Assembly (NCBI GenBank): GCA_049323795.1
Contig: JBMOOH010000005.1
Location: 124,001-188,000, forward strand
DNA: 64,000 nucleotides
Reading direction: 5' to 3'
Source of the DNA: JAOADN01 sp049323795
Lineage (GTDB): Bacteria; Pseudomonadota; Alphaproteobacteria; Rhodobacterales; Rhodobacteraceae
A program made the position numbers and the translations under genes. This document shows, piece by piece, positions 33,461-42,254 of the stretch (position 1 is its first letter; each line of letters opens with the position of its first letter). The notes beneath the pieces are model-generated. The model had not been told where the DNA came from and searched no databases. It saw only the letters and a list, made by a program, of their open reading frames with translations.

Positions 33461-34239
33461 GCGGCGGTGTCCGGCTTCTGGTTGTATCGGTGGATGAGGA
33501 CAAGCCCGTGCATCGTGAGATCGTCCTCGACGCTGTCGAACACATCTGTCCCCTGGGCGAACAAGGGGGCGAGACCGCCCGTCGCCACGACCTTCATTCC
33601 AAGCCCCCGCTCGGCCCGGATCCGGCCGACGACCCCCTCGACCAGCCCGACATAGCCCCAGTAGATCCCCGACTGCATGCAGGCCACGGTGTTGGTGCCG
33701 ATCACCTTCTCCGGCCGGCTGATGTCGACATGGGGCAGCGCGGCCGCGGCCATGTGCAGGGCTTCGAGAGACAGGTTCACGCCCGGCGCGATCACCCCGC
33801 CGATATAGGCGCCGTCATCGTCCACCACGTCGAGCGTCGTCGCAGTGCCGAAATCCACCACGATCACGTTGCCCCCGTGGCGATCGAAGACGCCCACGGC
33901 GTTGACGAGCCGGTCGGGGCCCACGGCCGTGCCCTGATCGACACGCGGGGGCACCGGCACCTCGCAACCCGGCCTGCCGACGACCAGCGGGCGGCAGTCG
34001 AAGTAGCGGTTGCAGAGGACGCGGAGGTTGAAGACGACACGCGGCACGGTGGACGAGATGATCACCGCGTCGAAATCGACCGCCACCCCGTAGTGATCGA
34101 GAAGCGCCTTCAGCCAGACGAAATACTGGTCGGCCGTCTGGCGGTGATCGGTCGCGGTGCGCAGCGTGCAGAGGAACCGCGACCCGTCCCAGACGGCGAA
34201 GACGGTGTTGGTGTTCCCGCAGTCGATGCAGAGAAGCAT
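33457..34239 (-). CDS. coaX: type III pantothenate kinase
   Basis: 260 residues of the CoaX family, an ASKHA-fold kinase. LCIDCGNTNTVFAVWDG (phosphate loop), GPDRLVNAVG, VVDFGTATTLDVV and GGVIAPGV are intact. It phosphorylates pantothenate, the first step in coenzyme A synthesis, and needs a monovalent cation. The ATG at 34239 begins the conserved block, 14 bases after birA. The birA-coaX-rnj order after nuoN is also seen in other Rhodobacteraceae. Confidence 0.96.
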   Translation of the reverse strand: MLLCIDCGNTNTVFAVWDGSRFLCTLRTATDHRQTADQYFVWLKALLDHYGVAVDFDAVIISSTVPRVVFNLRVLCNRYFDCRPLVVGRPGCEVPVPPRVDQGTAVGPDRLVNAVGVFDRHGGNVIVVDFGTATTLDVVDDDGAYIGGVIAPGVNLSLEALHMAAAALPHVDISRPEKVIGTNTVACMQSGIYWGYVGLVEGVVGRIRAERGLGMKVVATGGLAPLFAQGTDVFDSVEDDLTMHGLVLIHRYNQKPDTAA

Positions 34240-34253
34240 CGGTTCCCCCTCCC

Positions 34254-35021
34254 CTAGCCGGCCGGCCGAAAATACACGTCCGCGGCCGGAATGGCACACC
34301 GGCCCGTTCCGGTCGCAAGGACAATGGCTCCGGTCTCGTCGATGGTCTCGAACCGGCCCTCGACCGTGCCCGTCCCGGTGCGGGCCGTGACCGGATCGCC
34401 CAGGCGCTCGGCCCGGCCGAGAAAGGCGAGCCGGAGCGGCTGGAAGCCCTCGTCCGTCAGCCGGCGGTCCCATCCGGCGAAGGACGCTGCAAGACATGTC
34501 AGAAACGCATCGGGCGCGATGCCGATGCCCGTTTCCCCCAGCACCGACACCGGCCGCAGGGCACCGGGCTCGACCTCGGCGACAGAGGGGGCCGCGACGA
34601 GATTCACCCCGATCCCGACGGACAGGCGGTCGACCCGGCCGCCCTGCCCCGCACTTTCCAGAAGGATCCCCGCGACCTTGCCGCCGTTGAGCAGGACGTC
34701 ATTCGGCCATTTCAGCGACAGCCGCGCGCGGCCGCCGATGAAGCCCTCCAGCGCGTCGTGCAGCGCAAGCGCGGCGACATAGCTCCTTAATGCGGCATCC
34801 TGCGTCGCAAGCTTCGCCGGAATCGCCAGGGTCGCCGCGAAGTTGCCCGCGGGCATCGCCCAGGCGCGCCCGCGCCGGCCGCGCGCCGCCGTCTGGTGCC
34901 GCGCGAGGATCCATGTCGGTCGCGCCAGGGCGGGCGAGCGGCGCGCCGCCTCGTCGTTGGTGCTGTCGACTTCGGGCAGGATCAGGCGGTCCACACCCTC
35001 GGGCCAGCGGTCAGCGGACAA
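34254..35021 (-). CDS. birA: biotin--[acetyl-CoA-carboxylase] ligase
   Basis: 255 residues, the short catalytic form without the DNA-binding domain of E. coli BirA. The catalytic block starts LILPEVDSTNDEAAR. The ATP/biotin loop appears as GRRGRAW, and KWPNDVLLNGGKVAGILLES is the conserved core. It activates biotin and loads it on carboxylase carrier proteins. The proposed TTG at 35021 lies inside the nuoN end (11-base overlap); a GTG eight codons later is an alternative. Confidence 0.9.
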   Translation of the reverse strand: MSADRWPEGVDRLILPEVDSTNDEAARRSPALARPTWILARHQTAARGRRGRAWAMPAGNFAATLAIPAKLATQDAALRSYVAALALHDALEGFIGGRARLSLKWPNDVLLNGGKVAGILLESAGQGGRVDRLSVGIGVNLVAAPSVAEVEPGALRPVSVLGETGIGIAPDAFLTCLAASFAGWDRRLTDEGFQPLRLAFLGRAERLGDPVTARTGTGTVEGRFETIDETGAIVLATGTGRCAIPAADVYFRPAG

Positions 35022-36453
35022 GGACTTCCGCCGCCGTGGCCGCGGCCCCTTCGATGCCGAAGAGGTTGACGACGCCCGCCAGCATGACGAACGCCGAAAG
35101 CATCAGCATGACCCAGGGGACCGGGGCCATCCTGCGGTCCAGCGCGACGGCCGGTTCGGTGCCGAAATACATGTAGAACACGATCCGCAGGTAGTAGTAT
35201 GCGCCGATCACGCTCGCGATGACGCCGAGCACGGCAAGCCAGGACAGCCCCGCACCGACCGCGGCGTCGAGGACGCCGAACTTGGCGAAGAAGCCCAGCA
35301 TCGGAGGCACGCCCGCAAGGCTGAACATCAGGATCATGAGTGCCAGGGCCTTCAGAGGTTCGGCCTTGGCGTAGAGGTTCAGCGCCTCGATGTCCAACAC
35401 CGCCGCCCCGTTCCGCTCCATCGACAGGATGAAGGCGAAGGTGCCGACGTTCATGGCAACATAGATCACCATGTAGATCAGCATCGCCTCGACCCCTGCG
35501 GCGGTTCCCGCAGCAAGCCCCATCAGCGCGAAGCCCATGTGGGCGATCGAGGAATAGGCCATCAGCCGCTTGATGTTCCGCTGGCCGATCGCCGCGACGG
35601 CACCGAGGAACATCGAGGCGACCGAAAGGGCCGCGACGATCTGGCTCCAGTCGCCGGCCGCGGTTCCGAAGGCATCGAAGACGAGCCGCGCGAAGAGCGC
35701 CATCGCGGCGACCTTGGGCGCGGTGGCGAGGAAGGCGGTGACGGGCGTGGGCGCACCCTCGTAGACATCCGGGGTCCACATGTGGAAGGGCACCGCCGAG
35801 ACCTTGAATGCAAGGCCCGTGATGAGGAACACCAGACCGAACAGGAGGCCGACCGGCATCTCGCCGCCCTTCACATGGGCGATGATCCCCTCGAAACCCG
35901 TCGTTCCGGCGAAGCCATAGGTCAACGACGCGCCGTAAAGAAGAAAGCCCGACGAGAGCGCGCCGAGGATGAAGTACTTGAGCCCCGCTTCGGTGGACTT
36001 CACGCTGTCGCGGCGCAGCGAGGCGACGACGTAGAGCGCCAGCGACTGAAGCTCGAGCCCCATGTAGAGCGCCATCAGGTCGCCGGCCGAGACCATCAGC
36101 ATCATGCCGGTCACCGCAAGCGCGACGAGCACCGGGTATTCGAACCGGCCGAGGCCCTTGCGGCGCATGTAGTCCTCGCTCATCGCCAGGACGGCGGCAG
36201 CGGACAGCAGGATCGTCACCTTGGCGAAGCGCGCGAAAGCGTCGTTGACGAAGCCGCCCTGGAACGCCGTATCGCCCCCCGGGCCACCGTAGCCGATCCA
36301 GACCGCAAGCACGATGAACACGGTTGCCGTGGCCCAGGTCAGGGCCGGGGTCAGCCTGTCCTTGCCCGCAAAGGCACCGAGCAGCAGCGCGGCCATGGCG
36401 AAGATCGCCAGAACGATTTCGGGCAGCGCGGCAGCATAGTCGAATTCGGTCAT
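35011..36453 (-). CDS. nuoN: NADH-quinone oxidoreductase subunit N
   Basis: 480 residues, about 14 transmembrane helices. One of the three antiporter-like proton-pumping subunits of complex I. Helix blocks such as LQSLALYVVASLRRDSVKSTEAGLKYFILGALSSGF and the Lys in RLMAYSSIAHMGFALMG are conserved. It lies at the distal end of the membrane arm next to NuoM. The ATG at 36453 follows the nuoM stop by 16 bases. Its stop overlaps the birA start. Confidence 0.96.
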   Translation of the reverse strand: MTEFDYAAALPEIVLAIFAMAALLLGAFAGKDRLTPALTWATATVFIVLAVWIGYGGPGGDTAFQGGFVNDAFARFAKVTILLSAAAVLAMSEDYMRRKGLGRFEYPVLVALAVTGMMLMVSAGDLMALYMGLELQSLALYVVASLRRDSVKSTEAGLKYFILGALSSGFLLYGASLTYGFAGTTGFEGIIAHVKGGEMPVGLLFGLVFLITGLAFKVSAVPFHMWTPDVYEGAPTPVTAFLATAPKVAAMALFARLVFDAFGTAAGDWSQIVAALSVASMFLGAVAAIGQRNIKRLMAYSSIAHMGFALMGLAAGTAAGVEAMLIYMVIYVAMNVGTFAFILSMERNGAAVLDIEALNLYAKAEPLKALALMILMFSLAGVPPMLGFFAKFGVLDAAVGAGLSWLAVLGVIASVIGAYYYLRIVFYMYFGTEPAVALDRRMAPVPWVMLMLSAFVMLAGVVNLFGIEGAAATAAEVLVR

Positions 36454-36469
36454 CGCCGACGGTGCTCCT

Positions 36470-38011
36470 TCATTCGCTGGCGGCGACCTGCACCGCATCG
36501 GATGCAGGGATCGCGGCCTGATAGTTCGAGACCAGCGCCGTGACGGACGGGCTGAAGAGGCGGGTGGCGAGGCTCGGATAGAGCCCGAGGATCAGGGTGG
36601 CGGCGACGAGCGGCGCGAAGACCAGCCGCTCGCGCGGCCCCATGTCGGTGATCGACTTCAGCGCCTCTTTCACCAGATCGCCGAAGGCGACGCGCCGGTA
36701 GAGCCAGAGCGCATAGGCCGCCGAGAGGATCACACCCGAGGTGGCGACCGCCGCGACCCAGGTATTGACCTGGAAAATGCCGACGAGGGTCAGGAACTCG
36801 CCGACAAAACCGCTCGTGCCGGGCAGGCCCACGTTCGCCAGCGTGAAGAACATGAAGACGAGCGCATAGGCCGGCATCCGGTTCACCAGGCCGCCGTAGG
36901 CGTCGATGTCGCGCGTGTGCATGCGGTCGTAGATGACGCCGACGCAGAGGAAGAGCGCGCCCGAGATGAAACCGTGGCTGAGCATCTGGAAGATCGCGCC
37001 GTCGATCCCCTGCTGGTTGACCGTGAAGATCCCCATCGTGACATAGCCCATATGGGCGACCGACGAATAGGCGATCAGCTTCTTCATGTCGGTCTGCGCC
37101 AGCGCGACAAGGCTGGTGTAGACGATCGCGATGGCCGACAGCCAGAAGACGAGCGGCGCCAGCAGGTCGGACGCCACCGGGAACATCGGCAGGCTGAAGC
37201 GCAGGAACCCGTACCCCCCCATCTTCAGCAGGATCGCCGCCAGCACGACCGATCCGGCGGTCGGCGCCTGGACATGCGCGTCGGGCAGCCAGGTATGGAC
37301 CGGCCACATCGGCAGCTTCACCGCGAACGACGCGAAGAAGGCAAGCCAGAGCAGCGTCTGCATCCCGCCCGCGATGCGGAAGCCCCAGAGCGCGAGATCC
37401 TCGGACGGGAAACCGAAGGTCAGGAGCGAGGGGATGTCGGTCGTCCCGGCCGTCACGTACATGGCGACAATCGCGACCAGCATCAGCACCGAGCCGAGGA
37501 ATGTGTAGAGGAAGAACTTGAAGGCGGCGTAGATGCGGTCCCTGCCCCCCCAGATCCCGATGATGAGGAACATCGGGATGAGTCCGGCCTCGAAGAACAG
37601 GTAGAACAGCACGAGGTCGAGCGCCACGAAGACGCCGAGCATCAGCCCTTCGAGGACGAGGAAGGCGATCATGTATTCCTTGACGCGGGTATTCACCTCC
37701 CACGCCGACAGGATGGTCAGAGGCATCAGGAAGGTGGTCAGCAGCACGAAGACGAGGCTGATTCCGTCCACGCCGACCTTGTAGGTGAAGCCCATGATCC
37801 ACTCGCGGGTCTCGACGAACTGGAAGCCGGTCTCGGCGGGGTCGAATCCCGCCAGCAGGAGGAGCGAGACGAGGAACGTCGCCGTGGTGGCGGTCAGCCC
37901 CAGCCACCTGGCGTTCCGCTGCGCAGCCGGGTCATCGCCCTTGAGGAAGAGGGCGAGGACTGCCGCGGCCACCAGGGGCAGAAAGGTGATGATGGAAAGA
38001 AGGCTGCCCAT
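36470..38011 (-). CDS. nuoM: NADH-quinone oxidoreductase subunit M
   Basis: 513 residues, antiporter-like proton-pumping subunit. Conserved Glu in FYLFFEAGLIPMFLIIGIW, Lys in FAVKLPMWPVHTWLPDAHVQAPT and Lys-Lys in TDMKKLIAYSSVAHMGYV are present, as is the late Glu in GTSGFVGEFLTL. The ATG at 38011 shares its last base region with the nuoL stop (TGATG); a GTG one codon earlier is possible. It pairs with NuoL and NuoN in the membrane arm. Confidence 0.96.
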   Translation of the reverse strand: MGSLLSIITFLPLVAAAVLALFLKGDDPAAQRNARWLGLTATTATFLVSLLLLAGFDPAETGFQFVETREWIMGFTYKVGVDGISLVFVLLTTFLMPLTILSAWEVNTRVKEYMIAFLVLEGLMLGVFVALDLVLFYLFFEAGLIPMFLIIGIWGGRDRIYAAFKFFLYTFLGSVLMLVAIVAMYVTAGTTDIPSLLTFGFPSEDLALWGFRIAGGMQTLLWLAFFASFAVKLPMWPVHTWLPDAHVQAPTAGSVVLAAILLKMGGYGFLRFSLPMFPVASDLLAPLVFWLSAIAIVYTSLVALAQTDMKKLIAYSSVAHMGYVTMGIFTVNQQGIDGAIFQMLSHGFISGALFLCVGVIYDRMHTRDIDAYGGLVNRMPAYALVFMFFTLANVGLPGTSGFVGEFLTLVGIFQVNTWVAAVATSGVILSAAYALWLYRRVAFGDLVKEALKSITDMGPRERLVFAPLVAATLILGLYPSLATRLFSPSVTALVSNYQAAIPASDAVQVAASE

Positions 38012-40128
38012 CACTTGCCCCCCGCGAGCATCATCCAGGTGATCAGAAGCGCGAGTCCGAGGACCATCGCAAACGCATAGGTGAAGACATAGCCCGTCTG
38101 CGCGCGCCCCGCGAGGCGGGTCAGGAAGGGCACGACCCCCATGGCGACCCCGTTGATCGTTCCGTCGATCACCTCACCGTCGCCGCGCTTCCACAGGAAG
38201 GACGCAAGCCGGCGGGCGGGGCCGACGAGGAAGAAGTCGTAGATCTCGTCGAAATACCACTTGTTGAGGAGGAAGCGGTAGAGGACCGGGTTCGCCGCCG
38301 CCCATTTGCCCGGCAGGTCCGGGCGGCGGATGTAGAACATCCAGGCGGTGAAGAGACCGGCCAGCATCGCCACGAAGGGCGAGAGCTTGACCCATTCGGG
38401 CGCTTCATGGGCGGCCTTCAGCACCTCGAACGAGGTCTCGGACATGTAGATCGCGCCCGCGGGCGCCCCGCCAGCCGCCGCCTCCGGGGTGGCGGCCGCG
38501 GTCGCGGCGGTCGTCTCGCCGGCGCTCCCGGCCGTCGCGGCGGGCTCCGCACTGCCCTCCGCCGCGGCCGCGGCCTCCGGCGGCATGGCGAAGAACCGGG
38601 CGATCGACGCGTCCTCGCCGAAGAACGGCTTGTACCAGATCATCCCGGCGAAGACCGCGCCGATGGCCAGCACGACAAGCGGGGTCAGCATGGTCCAGGG
38701 GCTTTCATGCGCATGCTCGTGCGCGTGCATGTCGCCCCGCGGCGCGCCGTGGAAGACCATGAACATCTGCCGCCACGTGTAGAAGCTGGTGAACGCCGCC
38801 GCCACCACCAGCAGCCAGAATGCCGCGCCCCCCGCGGTCCCGGCCCAGACGCCCTCGACGATCGCGTCCTTCGAGAGGAACCCGGCGAAGCCAATCGGGA
38901 ATCCGAACAGCGCGTCGCTGAACGGTATGCCGACCCCGGTCAGCGCCAGGCCGCCCGCCATCATCGTCCAGTAGGTGACGGGCAGCTTCCGCCGCAGCCC
39001 GCCCATGTTCCGCATGTCCTGCTCGTGGTGCATGGCGGTGATCACCGAACCGGCCGAGAGGAACATCACCGCCTTGAAGAAGGCATGGGTGAAAAGGTGG
39101 AACATGGCCACCGAATAGAGCCCGACGCCGGCGGCGGCGAACATGTAGCCGAGCTGCGAGCAGGTCGAATAGGCGATCACGCGCTTGATGTCGTTCTGCA
39201 CCAGGCCGACGGTGGCCGCGAAGAAGGCGGTCGAGGCGCCGATGACGAGGACGAGGGTCTTCGCCTCCGGCGCGTATTCGAAGAGAGGCGACATGCGGAC
39301 GACGAGGAACACCCCCGCCGTCACCATCGTCGCCGCATGGATCAGCGCCGAGACCGGCGTCGGCCCCTCCATCGCGTCCGGCAGCCAGGTGTGCAGGAAG
39401 AGCTGCGCCGACTTGCCCATCGCGCCGATGAAGAGAAGGACCGCGATCAGGTTGGCCGCGTTCCACTCGGACCAGAGGAAGCTCACCTGCGTCTCGGCCA
39501 AGGTCGGGGCGGCGGCGAAGACATCCTTCAGGTTGATCGAGTCAACGAGGTAGAACAGCCCGAAGATGCCGAGCGCGAAGCCGAAGTCGCCCACGCGGTT
39601 GACGACGAAGGCCTTGATCGCGGCGGCGTTGGCCGAGTCCTTGCGGTAGTAGAAGCCGATCAGCAGGTAGGACGCGACGCCCACACCCTCCCAGCCGAAG
39701 AACATCTGGACGAGGTTGTCGGCCGTCACCAGCGCCAGCATCGCGAAGGTGAAGAACGACAGGTAGGCGAAGAACCGCGCCTTGTACCAGTCGTCGGGGC
39801 CCCAGTTCGAATCCCCGTCCATGTAGCCCAGCGAATACATGTGGACGAGCGCCGAGACGGTCGTGACCACCACCAGCATGATCGCCGTCAGCCGGTCGAG
39901 ACGAATCGACCAGGCGGTATCGAGCGACCCGGACTGGATGAAGTTCAGGATGTGGATCTGCTGGGTCTGGCCGTCGAAGCCGAAAAACACGATCCACGAC
40001 AGGAGGCAGGCGAGGAAGAGAAGCCCGGTCGTCAGGTACTGCGCCGCCTGTTCGCCGATGATCCGCCAGCCGAAGCCCGCGATGACGGCGCCGGCGAGGG
40101 GCGCGAAGAGGATGATCTGGGGAAGCAC
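38011..40128 (-). CDS. nuoL: NADH-quinone oxidoreductase subunit L
   Basis: 705 residues, the distal antiporter-like subunit with the long lateral helix at its C-terminus (FFLVGPARRLASFLWK). Motifs include FFGWEGVGVASYLLIGFYY, KSAQLFLHTWLPDAMEGPTP, and DIKRVIAYSTCSQLGYM. An Ala/Glu-rich insert (residues about 515-560) before the last helices lengthens it compared with E. coli (613). The start is GTG, 7 bases after the nuoK stop. Confidence 0.96.
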   Translation of the reverse strand: MLPQIILFAPLAGAVIAGFGWRIIGEQAAQYLTTGLLFLACLLSWIVFFGFDGQTQQIHILNFIQSGSLDTAWSIRLDRLTAIMLVVVTTVSALVHMYSLGYMDGDSNWGPDDWYKARFFAYLSFFTFAMLALVTADNLVQMFFGWEGVGVASYLLIGFYYRKDSANAAAIKAFVVNRVGDFGFALGIFGLFYLVDSINLKDVFAAAPTLAETQVSFLWSEWNAANLIAVLLFIGAMGKSAQLFLHTWLPDAMEGPTPVSALIHAATMVTAGVFLVVRMSPLFEYAPEAKTLVLVIGASTAFFAATVGLVQNDIKRVIAYSTCSQLGYMFAAAGVGLYSVAMFHLFTHAFFKAVMFLSAGSVITAMHHEQDMRNMGGLRRKLPVTYWTMMAGGLALTGVGIPFSDALFGFPIGFAGFLSKDAIVEGVWAGTAGGAAFWLLVVAAAFTSFYTWRQMFMVFHGAPRGDMHAHEHAHESPWTMLTPLVVLAIGAVFAGMIWYKPFFGEDASIARFFAMPPEAAAAAEGSAEPAATAGSAGETTAATAAATPEAAAGGAPAGAIYMSETSFEVLKAAHEAPEWVKLSPFVAMLAGLFTAWMFYIRRPDLPGKWAAANPVLYRFLLNKWYFDEIYDFFLVGPARRLASFLWKRGDGEVIDGTINGVAMGVVPFLTRLAGRAQTGYVFTYAFAMVLGLALLITWMMLAGGK

Positions 40129-40135
40129 TTCTGGA

Positions 40136-40441
40136 TCAGCCTTTCATCACGTTGACGTCCTCGACGTCGATGGTGCCGCGGTTGCGGAAGAAACAGACGA
40201 GGATCGCGAGGCCGATGGCCGCCTCGGCCGCAGCGACGGTCAGCACGAACATTGCGAAGATCTGGCCCGTCAGGTCCTGAAGGAAGGCCGAGAAGGCGAC
40301 GAGGTTGATGTTGACCGCGAGGAGCATGAGCTCGATCGACATCAGGATCACGATCACGTTCTTCCGGTTGAGGAAGGTGCCGAAGATCCCGATCACGAAG
40401 AGCGCGGCGGCCACGCCGAGGTAGTGGGTCAGTCCGATCAT
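40136..40441 (-). CDS. nuoK: NADH-quinone oxidoreductase subunit K
   Basis: 101 residues, three helices, full length. The conserved Glu in VIVILMSIELMLLAVNINLVAF and the second Glu in LTVAAAEAAIGLAILV belong to the proton channel at the heel of complex I. I chose the ATG at 40441 (MIGLTHYLG) as in other NuoK; the longer in-frame start at 40495 lies in palindromic repeat DNA. It is separated from nuoJ by 135 bases of such repeats. Confidence 0.95.
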   Translation of the reverse strand: MIGLTHYLGVAAALFVIGIFGTFLNRKNVIVILMSIELMLLAVNINLVAFSAFLQDLTGQIFAMFVLTVAAAEAAIGLAILVCFFRNRGTIDVEDVNVMKG

Positions 40442-40456
40442 CGTTTCGTCCCTCAC

Positions 40457-40565
40457 GCCCCGGCGCAGGCCGGGGCCTCGTTTCATTCCGCGCATCGCGC
40501 CCCGGCGCAGGCCGGGGCATCGATCTGTTCTTCCCTGCCCTTCGGGCCCCGGCCTTCGCCGGGGC
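40457..40565. repeat. three REP-like palindromes between nuoJ and nuoK
   Basis: GCCCCGGC / GCCGGGGC stems occur three times: 40457-40476 and 40499-40518, both with loop GCAG and 42 bases apart, and 40546-40565 with loop CTTC. All are perfect 8-bp stems. The first two are exact 20-base copies. They resemble the dispersed extragenic palindromes of this bacterial group. Inside a polycistronic transcript they would fold as RNA hairpins and could change mRNA stability or coupling between nuoJ and nuoK. Confidence 0.8.
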
Positions 40566-40576
40566 GGGCCCGGGGC

Positions 40577-41179
40577 TCAGCCGAGCCCCTGCCCCGGCTT
40601 CACGTCCACCAGTTCCATCGCCTTCGCCGGGTCGCGCCACATCTGGGCCAGCACGTCCTGGCGCTTGATGTCCTTGCGGTGGCGAAGCGTCAGCACGATC
40701 GCCCCGATCATCGCGACGAGAAGGATCAGACCCGCCGTCTGGAACAGGAAGAAGTAGCGGTCGTAGATGAGCAGACCGAGCGCCCTCGTGTTCTCGACCC
40801 CGCCCACCGCCGGCGCGTCGGCCACGGCCACTCCCTCGCCGCTGGTCCACGAACCGAAGACGATCGCAAGCTGCATCAGGATCACGACGCCGATGAGCAG
40901 ACCGAGCGGCATGAACCGTGCCATCTCGCCCTTCAGCTCGGCGAAATCGACGTCGAGCATCATCACGACGAAGAGGAACAGGACCGCGACCGCGCCGACA
41001 TAGACGATGACGAGGAGCATCGCCACGAACTCGGCCCCCATCAGCACGAAGAGCCCGGCCGAGGAGAGGAAGGCGAGGATCAGCCACAGGACCGAATGGA
41101 CCGGGTTGCGGCTGATCGTCACCATCAGACCGGCGGCGAGCACGCAGACCGCAAAGAGGTAGAAGGCGAAGACGGTCAT
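40577..41179 (-). CDS. nuoJ: NADH-quinone oxidoreductase subunit J
   Basis: 200 residues with five helices. MTVFAFYLFAVCVLAAGLMV, then MLLVIVYVGAVAVLFLFVVMML (helix 3, with the pi-bulge of complex I) and FQTAGLILLVAMIGAIVL are typical. Its C-terminal hydrophilic tail KRQDVLAQMWRDPAKAMELV is shared with alphaproteobacterial NuoJ. The start overlaps the end of the upstream carboxymuconolactone-decarboxylase-like gene by 4 bases. Confidence 0.95.
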   Translation of the reverse strand: MTVFAFYLFAVCVLAAGLMVTISRNPVHSVLWLILAFLSSAGLFVLMGAEFVAMLLVIVYVGAVAVLFLFVVMMLDVDFAELKGEMARFMPLGLLIGVVILMQLAIVFGSWTSGEGVAVADAPAVGGVENTRALGLLIYDRYFFLFQTAGLILLVAMIGAIVLTLRHRKDIKRQDVLAQMWRDPAKAMELVDVKPGQGLG

Positions 41180-41583
41180 TCCCGTTCCCCCATGTCGTCG
41201 AAGACGGATTTCGCGATCTCGAGCGCCCTGGTCATCGCCGGAAGGCCCGCGAAGACCGACATCTGGTAGATGACTTCCGCGATCTCGCGCTGGGTCGCGC
41301 CCGCCTCGACCGCGTGGCGGATCGTCAGCCTGATCTGCGGCTCTCCTTGAGCGCCGAGAACGGTCAGCGCGCCGAGCGTCAGGAGAAGCCGCGTCCGGGC
41401 ATCCAGCCCCTCGCGGTTGAAGGTGCGGCCGAACCATGCCTCCATCATGTCCTTGGTCAGCGTCGGCATGAACTTGTCGAAGCCCGCCGGATTGAAGGTC
41501 TCGAGCGCCGGATTGAAGGCGCGGGCCATCTCCTGGCCCTGCTCCAGCATCTGCGCGAAGAGCTTCTGGAAGGCGTCGGTCAC
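41176..41583 (-). CDS. carboxymuconolactone decarboxylase family protein in nuo operon
   Basis: 135 residues: an AhpD/CMD-like helical domain (about 45-125) with RTRLLLTLGALTVLGA, then IRHAVEAGATQREIAEVIYQMS and VFAGLPAMTRALEIA. The CxxC pair of AhpD-type peroxidases is missing, so a redox role is unlikely; the conserved His in IRHAVEAG remains. The N-terminal 40 residues (MTDAFQKLFAQMLEQGQ; GTG start with GAAGGAAA upstream) are helical. It lies between nuoI and nuoJ, as in related genomes. Its function there is unknown. Confidence 0.82.
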   Translation of the reverse strand: MTDAFQKLFAQMLEQGQEMARAFNPALETFNPAGFDKFMPTLTKDMMEAWFGRTFNREGLDARTRLLLTLGALTVLGAQGEPQIRLTIRHAVEAGATQREIAEVIYQMSVFAGLPAMTRALEIAKSVFDDMGERE

Positions 41584-41625
41584 GACTTTCCTTCCTTCCC
41601 CCGCCGCCGCGCGACGGCAGCGCCC

Positions 41626-41677
41626 GCCCGTCCTTCGGGCTTTCGCCGCGCCACCGGCGCGACGGTCCCTTCGGACC
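41626..41677. repeat. cluster of three short hairpins between nuoI and the CMD-like gene
   Basis: GCCCG-TCCTT-CGGGC (41626-41640), CGCGCC-ACC-GGCGCG (41647-41661) and GGTCC-CTTC-GGACC (41664-41677) lie within 52 bases of the 175-base gap. They are perfect, tightly packed stems like the REP-type palindromes further down the operon, though not the same sequence. The first also has TTT after it on the plus strand. Confidence 0.55.
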
Positions 41678-41758
41678 CTCGGGGCGGCAAGCGATGCGCC
41701 CGCCCCGCGTGCCGGGAGCACCCGTTGCCGTACAGGTCGTCAGAAGTGCAGCGCGGGA

Positions 41759-42253
41759 TCATCTGTACGGCGCGTCCATCTCGAGGTTGCGCGCAATCGC
41801 CGCCTCCCAGCGCGCGCCGTTCTCGAGAAGCTTCTCCTTGGTGTAGAAGAGCTCCTCGCGCGTTTCGGTCGCGAATTCGAGGTTCGGCCCCTCGACGATC
41901 GCATCGACCGGGCAGGCCTCCTGGCAGAAGCCGCAGTAGATGCACTTCGTCATGTCGATGTCATAGCGCGTCGTGCGGCGGCTGCCGTCCTCGCGCGGTT
42001 CGGCGTCGATGGTGATCGCCTGCGCGGGACAGATCGCCTCGCAGAGCTTGCAGGCGATGCAGCGCTCCTCGCCGTTCGGATAGCGCCGCAGCGCATGTTC
42101 GCCCCGGAACCGGGGCGACAGCGGCCCGCGTTCGTGGGGGTAGTTGATCGTCGCCTTGGGCGCGAAGAAATACCTCATCCCAAGGCCGAAGCCCCTGATG
42201 AAGTCCCACAGCAGGAAATACTTGGTCGCGCGGGTCCAGTCGATCTGCGTCAT
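41759..42253 (-). CDS. nuoI: NADH-quinone oxidoreductase subunit I
   Basis: 164 residues with two [4Fe-4S] motifs: CIACKLCEAICPAQAI (about 64-79) and CIYCGFCQEACPVDAI (about 103-118). These are clusters N6a and N6b of the electron chain between NuoG and NuoB. The N-terminal amphipathic segment TRATKYFLLWDFIRGFGLGM docks on NuoH. The ATG at 42253 is 1 base from the nuoH stop. Confidence 0.97.
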   Translation of the reverse strand: MTQIDWTRATKYFLLWDFIRGFGLGMRYFFAPKATINYPHERGPLSPRFRGEHALRRYPNGEERCIACKLCEAICPAQAITIDAEPREDGSRRTTRYDIDMTKCIYCGFCQEACPVDAIVEGPNLEFATETREELFYTKEKLLENGARWEAAIARNLEMDAPYR

Positions 42254-42254
42254 C

